A DNA stretch of 64,000 nucleotides from Streptomyces sp. SW4 (lineage in GTDB: Bacteria; Actinomycetota; Actinomycetes; Streptomycetales; Streptomycetaceae). The stretch covers positions 372,001 through 436,000 of the forward strand of contig QKWM01000001.1 of assembly GCA_003248315.1 (NCBI GenBank), written 5' to 3'. The translations under genes were made by a program, and so were the position numbers. The notes under the pieces were generated by a model, which was not told the DNA's origin, did not search any database, and saw nothing but the letters and a program-made list of their open reading frames with translations. Below are positions 26,846-37,271 of the stretch, piece after piece (positions within the stretch are counted from its first letter, which is position 1; each line of letters starts with the position of its first letter).

Positions 26846-28749
26846 ATGAGCATGGAGACCACCGCCTGGACCCAGCTGCACAGCGTCATGAACGCCGAGC
26901 AGGACCGCCGCCCGTTCGCCCGCGCGACGCTGCGCCGCATCGGCGCCTTCGCCCGCCCGCACCGCCGCCGTATCACCGTGTTCGTGCTGCTCGGGGTGGT
27001 GACGGCGCTGCTCGCCGTCGCCACCCCCGTGCTGGCCGGCCGGGTCGTGGACGCCATCGTGAAGGGCGGCGACGAGGGCGCCGTCGTCCGCCTGGCGCTC
27101 CTCATCGCGCTCATCGCCGTCGCGGAGGCGGCGCTCGGCATCCTCGCCCGGCGGCTGTCGGCCTCGCTCGGGAGGGGCTCATCCTGGATCTGCGCACGGC
27201 CGTCTTCGACCACGTGCAGCGCATGCCCGTCGCCTTCTTCACCCGTACGCGCACGGGAGCGCTGGTCTCCCGTCTCAACAACGACGTCATCGGCGCCCAG
27301 CGCGCGTTCAGCAACACCCTGTCCGGCGTCGTCAGCAACCTGGTGACGCTGCTGCTCACCCTGGCCGTCATGCTCACCCTGTCCTGGCAGATCACGCTGC
27401 TCGCCCTGGTGCTGCTCCCGGTGTTCGTGGTGCCGGCCCGGCGGATGGGCAGCCGGATGGCCCGTATGCAGCGCGAGGCCGCCGCCCTCAACGCGGCCAT
27501 GGGCACCCGGATGACCGAGCGGTTCTCGGCGCCGGGCGCCACCCTGGTCAAGCTGTTCGGCCGCCCGGAGGAGGAGTCGGCCGAGTTCGCGGTGCGCGCC
27601 CGGCGGGTCGCCGACATCGGGGTCCGCACGGCCACCGCGCAGGCGGCGTTCATCACCGCGCTCACCCTGGTCTCCGCCCTCGCCCTGGCCCTGGTCTACG
27701 GGCTCGGCGGCTGGTTCGCGCTGCGCGGCAGCCTGGAGCCGGGCGCGGTCGTGGCGCTGGCACTGCTGCTCACCCGGATGTACGCGCCGCTCACCGCGCT
27801 CGCCGGAGCCCGGGTGGAGGTGATGAGCGCGCTGGTCAGCTTCGAGCGCGTCTTCGAGGTGCTGGACCTCAAGCCGCTGATCGAGGAGAAGCCGGACGCG
27901 CGCCGGGTCCCCGACGGACCGGTGTCGGTGGAGTTCGACGACGTCCGCTTCGGCTACCCGTCGGCCGACAAGGTCTCCCTCGCCTCCCTCGAGGAGGTCG
28001 CCGCGCTGGACACCCGCGGCGGCGCCGAGGTGCTGCGGGGCGTCTCCTTCCGCGCCGAACCCGGCCAGACCGTCGCCCTCGTGGGCTCCTCCGGCGCCGG
28101 CAAGTCGACCATCGCCCAGCTGCTGCCGCGGCTGTACGACACCGATGCCGGCGCCGTGCGGATCGGGGTGTGGACGTGCGGGACCTGAGCGCCGCGTCGC
28201 TGCGGGAGACCCTCGGCATGGTCACGCAGGACGGTCACCTCTTCCACGACACCGTCCGCGCCAACCTGCTGCTCGCCCGGCCCGGCGCGAGCGAGGAGGA
28301 GCTGTGGGACGCCCTGCGCCGGGCCCGCCTGGACGCTCTCGTCCGGTCGCTGCCGGACGGCCTGGACACGGTGGTCGGGAGCGGGGCTACCGGCTGTCGG
28401 GCGGCGAACGCCAGCGCATGACCATCGCCCGGCTGCTGCTGGCCCGCCAGCGCGTGGTCGTCCTCGACGAGGCGACCGCCCACCTCGACAACACCTCCGA
28501 GGCGGCGGTGCAGGAGGCGCTCACCGAGGCGCTCCAGGGCCGGACGGCCCTGGTCATCGCCCACCGGCTCTCCACGGTCCGGGCGGCCGACCAGATCCTC
28601 GTCGTCGAGGCCGGGCGGATCGTGGAGCGGGGCACGCACGACGAGCTGCTGGCCGCCGGGGGCGGTACGCGCAGCTGTACCGCACGCAGTTCGGCGGGCG
28701 GCCGGACGACCGGCCGCGGGAACGGCAGGCCGAGCACGCGGCCGCGTGA
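26846..28749 (+). CDS. ABC transporter, fused membrane and ATPase domains (multidrug exporter type), four frameshifts
   Basis: About 635 residues. Six-helix membrane domain ([40 protein letters not shown]) with the coupling motif [20 protein letters not shown], then an ATPase: Walker [18 protein letters not shown]-loop [12 protein letters not shown], signature [11 protein letters not shown], Walker [13 protein letters not shown] and the switch IAHRLST. Four bases are missing (near 27175, 28165, 28385 and 28665). It exports a small molecule across the membrane. With a SoxR-type promoter directly in front, redox-active compounds such as quinone or phenazine-like metabolites are the likely inducers and perhaps substrates; a SoxR-controlled ABC transporter is known in S. 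coelicolor. Confidence 0.9.
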
Positions 28750-28755
28750 CGCCGT

Positions 28756-28789
28756 GGCCGGACGGGGCCCGGCCGGGTCACGTCCGGCC
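28756..28789. terminator. Candidate hairpin between convergent ABC exporter and zinc-ribbon-like genes
   Basis: GGCCGGAC and GTCCGGCC form a perfect 8-bp stem with an 18-nt, itself self-complementary, loop. It lies in the short gap between the two stops. Confidence 0.4.
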
Positions 28790-28800
28790 GACGGGCCCGG

Positions 28801-29055
28801 TCAGCCGGACGGGGTGTCGGCGGCGGGGCCGCTGCGTGCGGGTCCGTCCCGCAGGGAGTCGGCCGGCACCAGCTCGGGTTCGTACTTCTCGCACCGGGGG
28901 TTGTGGCAGGGCCCCGCGGCATAGGCCGGGACGTAGACGCCCATGCTCTTGTGCCGGTGCACGACCGTCTCGACCGGCTGCCTGCAGGCCGGGCAGACGC
29001 GTTCACCGGCCGATGCCGACGCCGGGCGTTGCCTCTCGCTGTTCATGTTCGTCAT
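28801..29055 (-). CDS. Small protein with two Cys pairs (zinc-ribbon-like)
   Basis: 84 residues. Two knuckle-like Cys pairs, [12 protein letters not shown] and [12 protein letters not shown], are 26 residues apart and probably hold one metal ion. The C-terminal 25 residues are Pro/Asp/Ser-rich. ATG 29055 is used; ATG 29046 is also possible, and neither has a clear ribosome site. It lies 43 bases upstream of the tellurium-resistance-type gene's stop on the same strand. Function not known. Confidence 0.6.
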   Translation of the reverse strand: MTNMNSERQRPASASAGERVCPACRQPVETVVHRHKSMGVYVPAYAAGPCHNPRCEKYEPELVPADSLRDGPARSGPAADTPSG

Positions 29056-29098
29056 TTTACGACCGCTTTAAGAGATTTTGGGAGTGTGTTGACGGAGA

Positions 29099-30078
29099 TC
29101 AGTCGTCGGCCCGCTGCGGCGCCTCGGCCTCCTCCGGTGGTCGTCTCGCCGGCGGCTTCGCCATGCTCAGGCCGACCGAGACGGCCAGGACGACGACGAT
29201 GACGGCGAGACTGATCGGCGAGGGGATCTCGGGCACGGACGGGCTGATCATCTTGTGGCAGGCCTGGAGGACCAGCTTGACGCCGATGAAGGCCAGGATG
29301 ATCGCCAGGCCCTTGCTGAGGTAGTGGAAGCGGTCGAGCAGTCCCGCCAGCAGGAAGTACAGGGCCCGCAGGCCCAGGATGGCGAAGGCGTTGCTGGTGT
29401 AGACGATGAAGGCGTCGCTGCTGACGGCCAGGACGGCGGGCACGCTGTCCACCGCGAAGACCAGGTCGGCGGCCTCGATGGCCGCGACCACCGCGAGCAG
29501 CGGCGTGGCGACGCGCTTGCCCGCCTCCTTCACGAAGAAGTGCGGCCCGCGTACTCGTCCCGCACCGGCACGACCTTGCGCAGCAGGCGCACGGCGACGC
29601 TCCTGCCCGGGTCGAAGCTCTCGTCCTCCTCGCGCAGGATCTTGTACGTGCTCCAGAAGAGGATGGCCGCGAAGACGAACAGCACGGCGGTGAACCGGCT
29701 GACCACCGCGACACCGGCGGCCAGGAACAGGCCGCGGAAGATCAGCGCGCCGAGCACGCCCAGGAACAGCACGCGGTGCTGGTAGGCGCGTGGCACCTGG
29801 AAGTAGCCGAAGATCAGCGCGAAGACGAAGAGGTTGTCGACCGACAGGCTCTTCTCCAGCAGCCACGCCGTGGTGTACTCCACCCCGGCCGTGGTGCCGA
29901 CCGCCAGGAAGACGACCGCGCCGAACACGATCGCCAGTCCCACCCACACGCCGCTCCAGGCGGCGGCCTCCTTGAAGCCGATGACGTGCGCCTGGCGATG
30001 GGCCAGTAGATCGACCGCGAGCGACGCCACCACGGTGACGCCGAAGACCACCCACAACCAGAACGGCACGTCATGCAC
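29099..30078 (-). CDS. TerC family integral membrane protein, one frameshift
   Basis: About 326 residues, GTG start with AGAGGTCGGACCT before it. Typical TerC features: FWLWVVFGVTVVASLAVDLL, the SLSVDNLFVFALIFGYFQVP motif with acidic membrane residues, and the second repeat EAADLVFAVDSVPAVLAVSS. One base is missing near 29548, which joins RDEYAG to PHFFVKEAGKRVATPLLA. Members are linked to tellurite resistance and to metal ion (Mn/Ca) handling or metalation of secreted proteins. Single gene; the neighbours do not narrow the role. Confidence 0.92.
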
Positions 30079-30200
30079 AGGTCCGACCTCTCGCGAGCGG
30101 GACCGACCGATGTCTTCCTACGAGTCTGGGGCATCGGAGGGTGGATGTCGCCCCGGATGCGGCGGCGGACCGCTCCTTTGCACCATGCAAGAATGCCGTC

Positions 30201-30512
30201 GTGCGTGATGACGTGACCGTGAGAGCGCGTGCGAGGGCCGGGGACGCGGGGCCCGAGGCATGGCCGTGTCCGCGGCCGCCGGGCGGACGGCACGGCAGGG
30301 TGGCGCCGGTGGTCGTGCACCGGCCCCGCGGCGGCCCCGGCCGGGAGGTCTCCGTCGCCGGAACCCCCGCCGGCCGGGCCTACAGCCTGGCCGACGTGGT
30401 GGCCCTGGTGCGCCGCGTCGGGATCGACCTCGACCCCGGCGAGGCGCTGGCCACCTCGCTGATCGAATGGCGCGGGGCGGGCGCCGACTCCTGGGGCCCC
30501 GGCGCCGGCTGA
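30201..30512 (+). CDS. Unassigned small protein (103 residues)
   Basis: The frame from GTG 30201 (or GTG 30213) is Arg/Pro-rich for 45 residues, then has a compact region AYSLADVVALVRRVGIDLDP with ATSLIEWRGAGADSWGP that looks like a short helical domain. The codon pattern has high third-position GC. It lies between TerC (divergent) and AidB (convergent). I do not recognise it; it could start further in, at the VVHRPRG region. Confidence 0.5.
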   Translation: MRDDVTVRARARAGDAGPEAWPCPRPPGGRHGRVAPVVVHRPRGGPGREVSVAGTPAGRAYSLADVVALVRRVGIDLDPGEALATSLIEWRGAGADSWGPGAG

Positions 30513-30524
30513 CGACGCGCCGCG

Positions 30525-30550
30525 GGCCGGACGCCGGCGCGCGTCCGGCC
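30525..30550. terminator. Hairpin between convergent small ORF and acyl-CoA dehydrogenase gene
   Basis: GGCCGGACGC and GCGTCCGGCC form a perfect 10-bp stem with the 6-nt loop CGGCGC, positioned between two converging stops (30512 and 30559). It can terminate both transcripts. Confidence 0.6.
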
Positions 30551-30558
30551 GGCGGTGT

Positions 30559-32217
30559 CTAGCAGGGCAGCCGGCGCAGGATCCCCGCGAAGTCCGTGCC
30601 CGGCGCCAGGGTGCCGAAGGCCAGGCCCCGGTCGCCGGCGAGGCGGGAGGCGCAGAAGGCGTCCGCGACGGCGGCCGGGGCGTGCCGGACCAGGAGGGAG
30701 CCCTGGAGCACCAGGGCCGCGCGCTCGACGACCCGGCGGGCGCGCACCGGGGCGTCCTCGTCCGGCACCAGCTCCGCGCGCAGCTCGCGCCAGGCCGCGT
30801 CGAGTCGCCGGTCGGCGCCCGCGGCGCCCTCGACCTCCGCGCGGAAGGCCTCCAGGGACTCCGGCTCACGGGCCAGCGCCCGCAGCATGTCGAGGGCGTT
30901 GACGTTGCCCGAGCCCTCCCAGATGCCGTTGAGCGGGGCCTCGCGGTACAGGCGGGGCATGCCGGAGGCCTCGTCGTAGCCGTTGCCGCCCAGGCACTCC
31001 AGCGCCTCGGCGACGGCGGCGGGCTGGCGTTTGCACACCCAGTACTTGGCGACGGCCGTGGCCAGCCGCAGGAAGGCCCGCTCCGCGGTGTCGCCGCGCA
31101 CCGCCCGGTCGGCGGCCCCGGCCAGCCGCAGCGCGAGGGTGGTCGCCGCCTCGGACTCGACGCCGAGGTCGGCGACGACGTTGCGCATGAGCGGCTGGTC
31201 GATGAGCCGGGCGCCGAAGGCGGAGCGGTGCCGGACGTGGTGGACGGCCTGCGCCAGGGCGGCGCGGGTGCCGGCGGCGGAGCCCAGCACGCAGTCGAGC
31301 CGGGTCATGGTGACCATCTCGATGATGGTGCGCACGCCCTTGCCCTCGGGGCCGACGAGCCAGGCCACCGTGTCGTCGAACTCCGGCTCGCTGCTGGCGT
31401 TCGACCGGTTGCCGAGCTTGTCCTTGAGCCGCTGGACGCGGAAGGTGTTGCGGCTGCCGTCGGGCAGGACGCGCGGCACGAGGAAGCAGGACAGCCCGCC
31501 CGGCGCCTGGGCGAGCACCAGGAACAGGTCGTTCATCGGGGCGCTGGTGAACCACTTGTGGCCGCGCAGCCGCCAGGTGCCGTCCGGGTGCTCGGTCGCG
31601 GTGGTGGTGTTGGCCCGCACGTCCGAGCCGCCCTGCTTCTCCGTCATCCCCATCCCGGCGAGCAGGCCGCGCTTCTCGGTGGGGACGCGCAGACCGGGGT
31701 CGTACACCCGGCTGGTGAGCAGCGGCTCGTAGGTCTTGGCGAGGTCGGGGGCGTGCCGCAGGGCCGGCACCACCGCGTACGTCATGGAGACCGGGCAGCC
31801 GTGGCCCGCGTCGGTGCTGCTCCACACCATGAAACCGGCGGCCCGCGCCACATGGGCGCCGGCCCGCTCGTCCGCCCAGGCGGACCCGGCGAGGCCCTCG
31901 CCCACCGCCACGTTCATCAGGGCGTGGTAGGCGGGGTGGAAGTCGACCTCGTCGACGCGGTGGCCGTAGCGGTCGTGGGTGCGCAGCACCGGCTCGTAGC
32001 GGTTCGCCTCCTCCGCCCAGCGCTGCGCGTCCGCGCCGCCGGCCAGCCGGCCGATCCGGTGCAGGTCGTCCAGGTACCAGGCGGCGCCCTCCCGGCGCAC
32101 GCCCTCGAGCAGCACCGGGTCGTCGGCGACGTCGTGACCGGTCAGCGGCGGCGGCTGGTTGGTCACCTCGTGGGTGACGGCGGTGGGGTTGCTGCGCGGT
32201 GCGGTCGGTGCGGTCAC
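30559..32217 (-). CDS. AidB-like acyl-CoA dehydrogenase
   Basis: 552 residues, intact. The family order is clear: HEVTNQPPPLTGHDVADDPV at the N-terminus (AidB clade), MGMTEKQGGSDVRANTT (FAD/substrate loop), RGHKWFTSAPMNDLFLVLAQ, MTRLDCVLGSAAGTRAALAQ and ECLGGNGYDEASGMPRLYRE with the C-terminal LNGIWEGSGNVNALDMLRA. AidB proteins are FAD-binding relatives of acyl-CoA dehydrogenases linked to alkylation damage in E. coli; whether this one is a catabolic dehydrogenase is open. GTG 32217 overlaps the TetR stop, so the two are co-translated and the TetR probably controls the pair. Confidence 0.93.
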   Translation of the reverse strand: MTAPTAPRSNPTAVTHEVTNQPPPLTGHDVADDPVLLEGVRREGAAWYLDDLHRIGRLAGGADAQRWAEEANRYEPVLRTHDRYGHRVDEVDFHPAYHALMNVAVGEGLAGSAWADERAGAHVARAAGFMVWSSTDAGHGCPVSMTYAVVPALRHAPDLAKTYEPLLTSRVYDPGLRVPTEKRGLLAGMGMTEKQGGSDVRANTTTATEHPDGTWRLRGHKWFTSAPMNDLFLVLAQAPGGLSCFLVPRVLPDGSRNTFRVQRLKDKLGNRSNASSEPEFDDTVAWLVGPEGKGVRTIIEMVTMTRLDCVLGSAAGTRAALAQAVHHVRHRSAFGARLIDQPLMRNVVADLGVESEAATTLALRLAGAADRAVRGDTAERAFLRLATAVAKYWVCKRQPAAVAEALECLGGNGYDEASGMPRLYREAPLNGIWEGSGNVNALDMLRALAREPESLEAFRAEVEGAAGADRRLDAAWRELRAELVPDEDAPVRARRVVERAALVLQGSLLVRHAPAAVADAFCASRLAGDRGLAFGTLAPGTDFAGILRRLPC

Positions 32218-32867
32218 GGCGTTCCCTCCGGGTGTCGGGTGGTGGTCCGGGGCGGCGGCGCGGCGGGGTCCGCGCCCGCGCAGCGCAGCGCCATGGCGGT
32301 GAGTTCGGCGAGGAGCGCTCCGGTGTCGCCCTCCCCGGCCGTGCCCAGGGGCGCGACGAGGATCTCGCCGACGGCGCCGGTGAGCGCGGCCGCGGTGATC
32401 TCGGCGTCCTGGGGCGGCAGGGTGCCGTCCGCGACGCCCTCGCGGATCACCTCGGCGAACAGGGCCCGGTAGCGGCGGCGGTGGTCGAGGCGTTCGGCGC
32501 CGACGGCGGGTTCGGCCGGGGCGGCGAGCAGCGCGTAGGCCAGTCCGCGGTTCTCCAGCGCGCGGCGGGCGAAGACCCGTACGCCGGCGGCGAGCCGTTC
32601 GACGGGGTCCCCGTCGCCGCGCAGGACCTGGCCGAGCACGTCGACCTCCCGCCCGGCCGCCCGCCGGAACACCTCGACGGCCAGGGCGGCCTTCGACGGA
32701 AAGTGCTGGTAGACCGAGCCGGCCGCGATGCCCGCCGCGTCGGCGACCGCGGTCACCGACGCCTGGGCCCACCCCACCTCGGCGACCACGGCGGTGGCGC
32801 AGGAGACCAGATGGTCGCGGGCGGCCTCCAGACGGCGGACCTCGGCGGGGGTCTTGCGGTACGGCAT
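32214..32867 (-). CDS. TetR family transcriptional regulator
   Basis: 217 residues, intact. The helix-turn-helix is ASVTAVADAAGIAAGSVYQH followed by FPSKAALAVEVFRRAAG. The ligand domain is unassigned. The gene starts the TetR-AidB operon; a TGAA-N6-TTCA dyad lies 9 bases upstream of its ATG, a natural autoregulatory site. The inducer may be an acyl-CoA or an electrophile given the partner enzyme. A purine-rich GGAAGGAGTG is on the opposite strand only, so the ribosome site on the coding strand (CACTCCTTCC) is poor and the mRNA may have a very short leader. Confidence 0.9.
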   Translation of the reverse strand: MPYRKTPAEVRRLEAARDHLVSCATAVVAEVGWAQASVTAVADAAGIAAGSVYQHFPSKAALAVEVFRRAAGREVDVLGQVLRGDGDPVERLAAGVRVFARRALENRGLAYALLAAPAEPAVGAERLDHRRRYRALFAEVIREGVADGTLPPQDAEITAAALTGAVGEILVAPLGTAGEGDTGALLAELTAMALRCAGADPAAPPPRTTTRHPEGTP

Positions 32868-32875
32868 GGAAGGAG

Positions 32876-32889
32876 TGAACCACCATTCA
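32876..32889. promoter_or_regulatory. Candidate TetR operator
   Basis: TGAACCACCATTCA has TGAA/TTCA arms around six bases and lies 9 bases upstream of the TetR start. Position and symmetry suit autoregulation of the TetR-AidB pair. Confidence 0.4.
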
Positions 32890-32975
32890 GACCTTCTGGC
32901 CAGAGGCCGGCCCCCACCACCGGCCGGGCCAGGCCGGGACCACCGGCCGGGCCGGCCGGGCGCCCGGCGTACGGG

Positions 32976-34662
32976 TCAGGGCTGTTCGTCGGACTCCGTA
33001 CGGGCCTTCGCCGCCCGCCGCAGCCGGTGGTGGCGTGCGGGGGACTGCTCGGTGACGACGTCACCGACCATGGTCCGCACGACGTCGCGCAGCCCGTGCA
33101 GCGCGGGATGGCGGGCCGGACCGGCCCCCGGGTCCTCCCGCAGTTCCTTCAGCAGCGCCCAGCACAGCAGCAGCATCACCACCACGAACGGCAGCGCGAC
33201 GAGGATCGTCGCGGTCTGCAGCGAGTCCAGGCCCCGACCACCAGCAGCACCGCGGCCACCGACGCCATCAGCACGCCCCACACCACCACCAGCCACGACG
33301 GCGGGTGCAGCGCCCGCGGCTGGTCAGGGAACCCATCACCAGCGACGCCGAGTCGGCACTGGTGACGAAGTACGTCATCACCAGGGTCATCGCGATGAAC
33401 GACGTGACCGCGCCCACCGGCAGCGCGTCCAGCATCGCGAACAGCGACGCCTCGGCGCCGTCCGCCACCGCGGCCGCCAGGTCCGCCCGGCCCGTCGAGT
33501 CCAGCCGCAGCGCCGTACCGCCCATCACGCAGAACCAGACGACGGTCGCCCCGCTGGGCACCAGCAGCACGCCGACGAGGAACTCCCGGACGGACCTCCC
33601 GTGCGAGATCCGGGCGATGAAGGTGCCCACGAACGGCGCCCACGACAGCCACCACGCCCAGTAGAAGATCGTCCAGGTGCCCAGCCAGGCGTCGTCGGAG
33701 AACGCGCCGGTGCGGGTGGCCATCGGCAGCAGGTTCTGCAGGAAGCCGCCGACGGAGGCGGGGATCGTGTCCAGGATGTAGACCGTCGGGCCGAGCAGGA
33801 AGACGAAGGCCATGAGCGCCGCCGCGAGCACGATGTTCAGCGTCGACAGCCACTTGATGCCGCGGTGCAGACCGGAGAAGGCGGACACCACGAAGGCCGC
33901 CGACAGCGCGGCGATGATGACCAGTTCCGTCGACCGGGTGGCATCGAGACCCACCGTCAGCTCGAGCCCCTCGGCCACCTGCAGCGCGCCCAGGCCCAGG
34001 CTCGTCGCCGTACCGAAGACGGTCGCGAACACGGCGAGCAGATCGATCACGCTGCCCTGCCACGACACCGCCCGCCGAGCCCCGATCAGCGGGACGAACA
34101 CGGCGCTGAGCCGGTTTCCGCGGCCCTTGCGGAACGTGGCGTACGCCAGCGCCAGCCCCACGATCCCGTAGATCGCCCAGGGGGTGAGCGTCCAGTGGAA
34201 GAAGGAGTACTGCATGGCCGTGCGGGCCGCGTCCGCGGACCGGCTGGGCTCGTCGCCGGGCGGGGGCGGGTCGAGATAGTGCGTGAGCGGCTCCCCGACG
34301 CCGTAGAACATCAGCCCGATGCCCATGCCGGCGCTGAACATCATCGCGATCCAGGCGAGATTGCCGAACTCGGGCTCGGAGTCGTCCCGGCCCAGCCTGA
34401 TCCGGCCGAACCGGCTGAACGCGATCACCAGGCACAGGACCAGGAACACGTCCGCGGCGACCACGAACAGCCAGCCGAAGTTGTCCAGGACCCATGCCAG
34501 GCCGGCGGAGGAGGCGCTGTCGAAGCTCTCGTCGCCGAGCCAGGCCCACAGCACCACGCCGACGACGGCCGTCATCCCGGTGACGACCAGGGTGCGGTCG
34601 GGTGCGCCCGTGGCATGAGCGTCGTGCGGCGGCTCCGGCTGATCGATCGGTTCCGTGCTCAT
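32976..34662 (-). CDS. BCCT family betaine/choline/carnitine transporter, two frameshifts
   Basis: About 562 residues with 12 membrane helices. The family core is plain: FSAGMGIGLMFYGVGEPLTH, QYSFFHWTLTPWAIYGIVGL (the aromatic substrate box region) and FYWAWWLSWAPFVGTFIARI followed by SHGRSVREF. It takes up quaternary ammonium compounds with Na+ or H+, usually for osmoprotection. Bases are missing near 33322 and 33232; both restore helix 12 (LVVVWGVLMASVAAVLLVV). The cytosolic tail is basic (RHHRLRRAAKARTESDEQ), as in osmosensing members. No betaine synthesis genes are adjacent. Confidence 0.93.
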
Positions 34663-34728
34663 GCCGCCCCACTATGGTGGGACATCACCCGACAGGGCCG
34701 GGTGGCGCGCCGTGCGGGCGGGGGGATG

Positions 34729-34756
34729 CCCCGGCGCGACACCCGTCGCGCCGGGG
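34729..34756 (-). terminator. Strong hairpin behind the GH84 gene
   Basis: CCCCGGCGCGAC and GTCGCGCCGGGG form a perfect 12-bp stem with a 4-nt loop (ACCC), 26 bases after the GH84 stop and 67 bases before the BCCT start. Confidence 0.7.
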
Positions 34757-34781
34757 CCCCGGCCGGGGCGGGCGCCCGCCG

Positions 34782-37205
34782 TCAGGAGGCGGGTGCCCGT
34801 AGACCCCCATCTCGTGGATCGAGTAGCCCCAGGACGTCCGCCGCTCGACGCCCTGCATCCGGACGTGGCGCACCTCCTCGTCGGCGGGGAGGCGGACGAC
34901 GTCGTTGCCGCAGCCGTCGGGGCGCTGGGTGGAGACGGTCTTCCAGTGCACACCGTCCCGGGAGGTGCGGACGGTGTACTCCCTCGCGCAGGCGCTCTCC
35001 CACGCGAGCGTCACCGCGGCGATCCGCGCCGGGGCGGCGAGGTCGATCTGGACCCAGGCGTCGTCCGTGTAGTCGGAGGCCCAGCGGGTGCTCAGCAGGC
35101 CGTCGTTGACGTGCCGGGGAGCCAGCCGGTCGAGGTTCTGCTCGACGCCGGACGCGGACGCCGTGCCCTCCAGGGCGAGGTTCCGGCCGCCGCCCGCGTC
35201 GTCCCACAGCCGCAGCCGGACCTCGGCCTGCACCAGGAAGGCGTCGAGCACCCGTCACCGACCTTCGGCTGGACCCTGCCCCAGGTGTTGCGCGGGGGAT
35301 CGACCCGCACGGCCCGCGCCTGCCGCTGGAGTTCCGTGGACTCGGCCAGCAGACGGTCCGCGGTCCGCTCGTCCCCGGCCTGCCGCGCGGCGAGCGCGTC
35401 GAGCATCGTCACCATGGCCCGGCCCCACAGCCCGGTCGCGTCCAGCCACGGGCCCGCGTCGGCGGTGAACCCCTGCTGCACCGGACCGCCGCGGATGACG
35501 GCCGGGGCCTGCGCGATCGCGGTGGCGTAGCCGCGCAGGGCCCGGACCGCGCCGGCGCGGTCCCCCTCGTCCCACGCCGTCCAGAACGCCGCCGTCCGCC
35601 GGGCGAGTTCGGGCGCCTGCGGCTGCCAGGGCGTCGCCCGAAGGTCGGGGCGAGGTGCTGGAGGTCGCCGAGGACGAGCAGGGCCTCGGTGGCCTCGCGG
35701 TCACCGCCCGCCAGGTAGGCCATGGCACGCGGCCAGTTCCGCCGCGCGTCGTACGCCCGGTCGTTCCAGGTGAAGTCCGCCGCGCCGAAGACGGCCACCT
35801 TGCTGGCGTAGGGCTGGTTCATGGGGTTGGCGACGATGCCGGTCAGGTGGGCGGACAGGCCGGCCTCGCGCTTGTCGTACGGCGCCAGCAGCAGCCGTCC
35901 GGAGGTGTTGCCGAAGTCGTTGACCGGATAGTTGTCCCACACGAAGACCTTGCGCCCGAACAGCGCGGACACCCGGTCGGCCTCGTCGTTGGTGATCTTC
36001 GGCGGGACGACGTCGGTGCCCGTCCACATCACCACGACCGCCGGGTCCAGCGCGGCGCGCAGCGTCTGCTTGTAGGCGGTGTCGGTCAGGTCGCCGTACT
36101 CGGTGGGCACCGTCTGGAGCGGCCGGGCGCCCTCGTGGGTGGCGATGAAGGTGCGCTGCACGTCGTTGAGCAGGTCGGCCTGGGCCCGGGCGGCCGCCGC
36201 GCGGCCGGGTTCGCCGTACGCGGCCCGGTCGGCCTCGCAGTTCCAGCGGGTGTAGCTGATGTCGTCGAGCGGGATGGAGAAGGCCCGGGTCCCCAGGCCG
36301 TACAGCGCTTCGAGCTTGGCCTTGAGGGCCTTGCGGTCGCCGGGGTCGGAGTAGCAGATGGACTCGCCGGGGAGACGGCGAAGGTGAAGCGCACGTGGTT
36401 GGCCGTGGCCCGGTCCACCAGCTCGCCCAGTTCCGCGAGCTTGCCGGCCGGGTAGGGCTCGCGCCACCTGCCCCGGTGGTAGGGTCGTCCTTGGGCGCGT
36501 AGATGTAGGTGTTGGCCTTGACGTCGCCGTAGAAGTCCATCTGGTCCAGCCGTTCGGCGTGCGTCCACGGCTGCCCGTAGAAGCCCTCGATGGTGCCGCG
36601 CAGCGGCATCGACGGGAAGTCGGCGACCTGTACGCCCGCCACCCTCCAGCCGTCGTCGGCGTCCCGGACGAACAGCTGGCGCAGGGTCTGCACGGCGTAG
36701 AACTGGCCCGCGGCGTCCGTGCCGCCGAGCGTGATCCGCGCGCCGGGCCCGGAACCCGAGACGCGCAGCGCGTAACCCTCGGCCCGGTCCGGTACGGCGG
36801 TGTCCCGAGCCCGGCGGCCACGTCGGGGCGGCCGGCCGGGCCGAGCCGCACGGTGAGCAGGCCGGCCGCGGCCGCGGGCACCTCGTCCGGGGCCACGACG
36901 TCGACCCGGTCGGCGCCGTGCGACCGCAGTTCCCGGACGAGGCGGGTCCGCGCCGCGGCGTCCGTGTCCTCGCCGGCCACGACGATCACCCGGCCGGTGA
37001 CGACGGCGTCACCGCCCGTCCGGGTGAGGGACTGCGGGGTCGGCGACACCGGCGGCACATCGGAGGCGGCGCGGTCCGCGCCCGCCGCGGACGGCTGCGC
37101 GCCGCCGGGGTCCGCGGCCGCGGACGGCAGCGCTCCGGCGGACAGCAGATTCGCGGCCGCGAACACCGCGCAGGTGATGGCCAGTGCACGGGTGTGTCTT
37201 CCCAC
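34782..37205 (-). CDS. Secreted GH84 beta-N-acetylglucosaminidase with C-terminal F5/8 (CBM32-like) domain, six frameshifts
   Basis: About 809 residues. A Sec signal peptide (RALAITCAVFAAANLLSAGA) is followed by a GH20b-like N-terminal domain and the GH84 catalytic domain: PLRGTIEGFYGQPWTHAERL, then the catalytic Asp pair in SIPLDDISYTRWNC and FVWDNYPVNDFGNTSGRLLL. Residues after about 660 form a discoidin/CBM32 fold (LALEGTASASGVEQNL; AWVQIDLAAPARIAAVTLAW). It removes terminal GlcNAc from extracellular glycans (hyaluronidase/NagJ family). GTG start with GGGGAGGTCTC before it. Six bases are missing (near 36815, 36480, 36370, 35640, 35255 and 34795); the last correction gives the stop at 34782. 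DasR-like sites lie upstream. Confidence 0.88.
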
Positions 37206-37220
37206 GAGACCTCCCCATCA

Positions 37221-37230
37221 GGTCTGTACC
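37221..37230. promoter_or_regulatory. Weak DasR-like half-conserved site
   Basis: GGTCTGTACC differs from the DasR core GGTCTAGACC at two inner positions and lies 16 bases upstream of the GH84 start. Confidence 0.35.
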
Positions 37231-37271
37231 ATTCAACTGCCGTTCCGACCCGATGATGAGCGACGCGCCCG

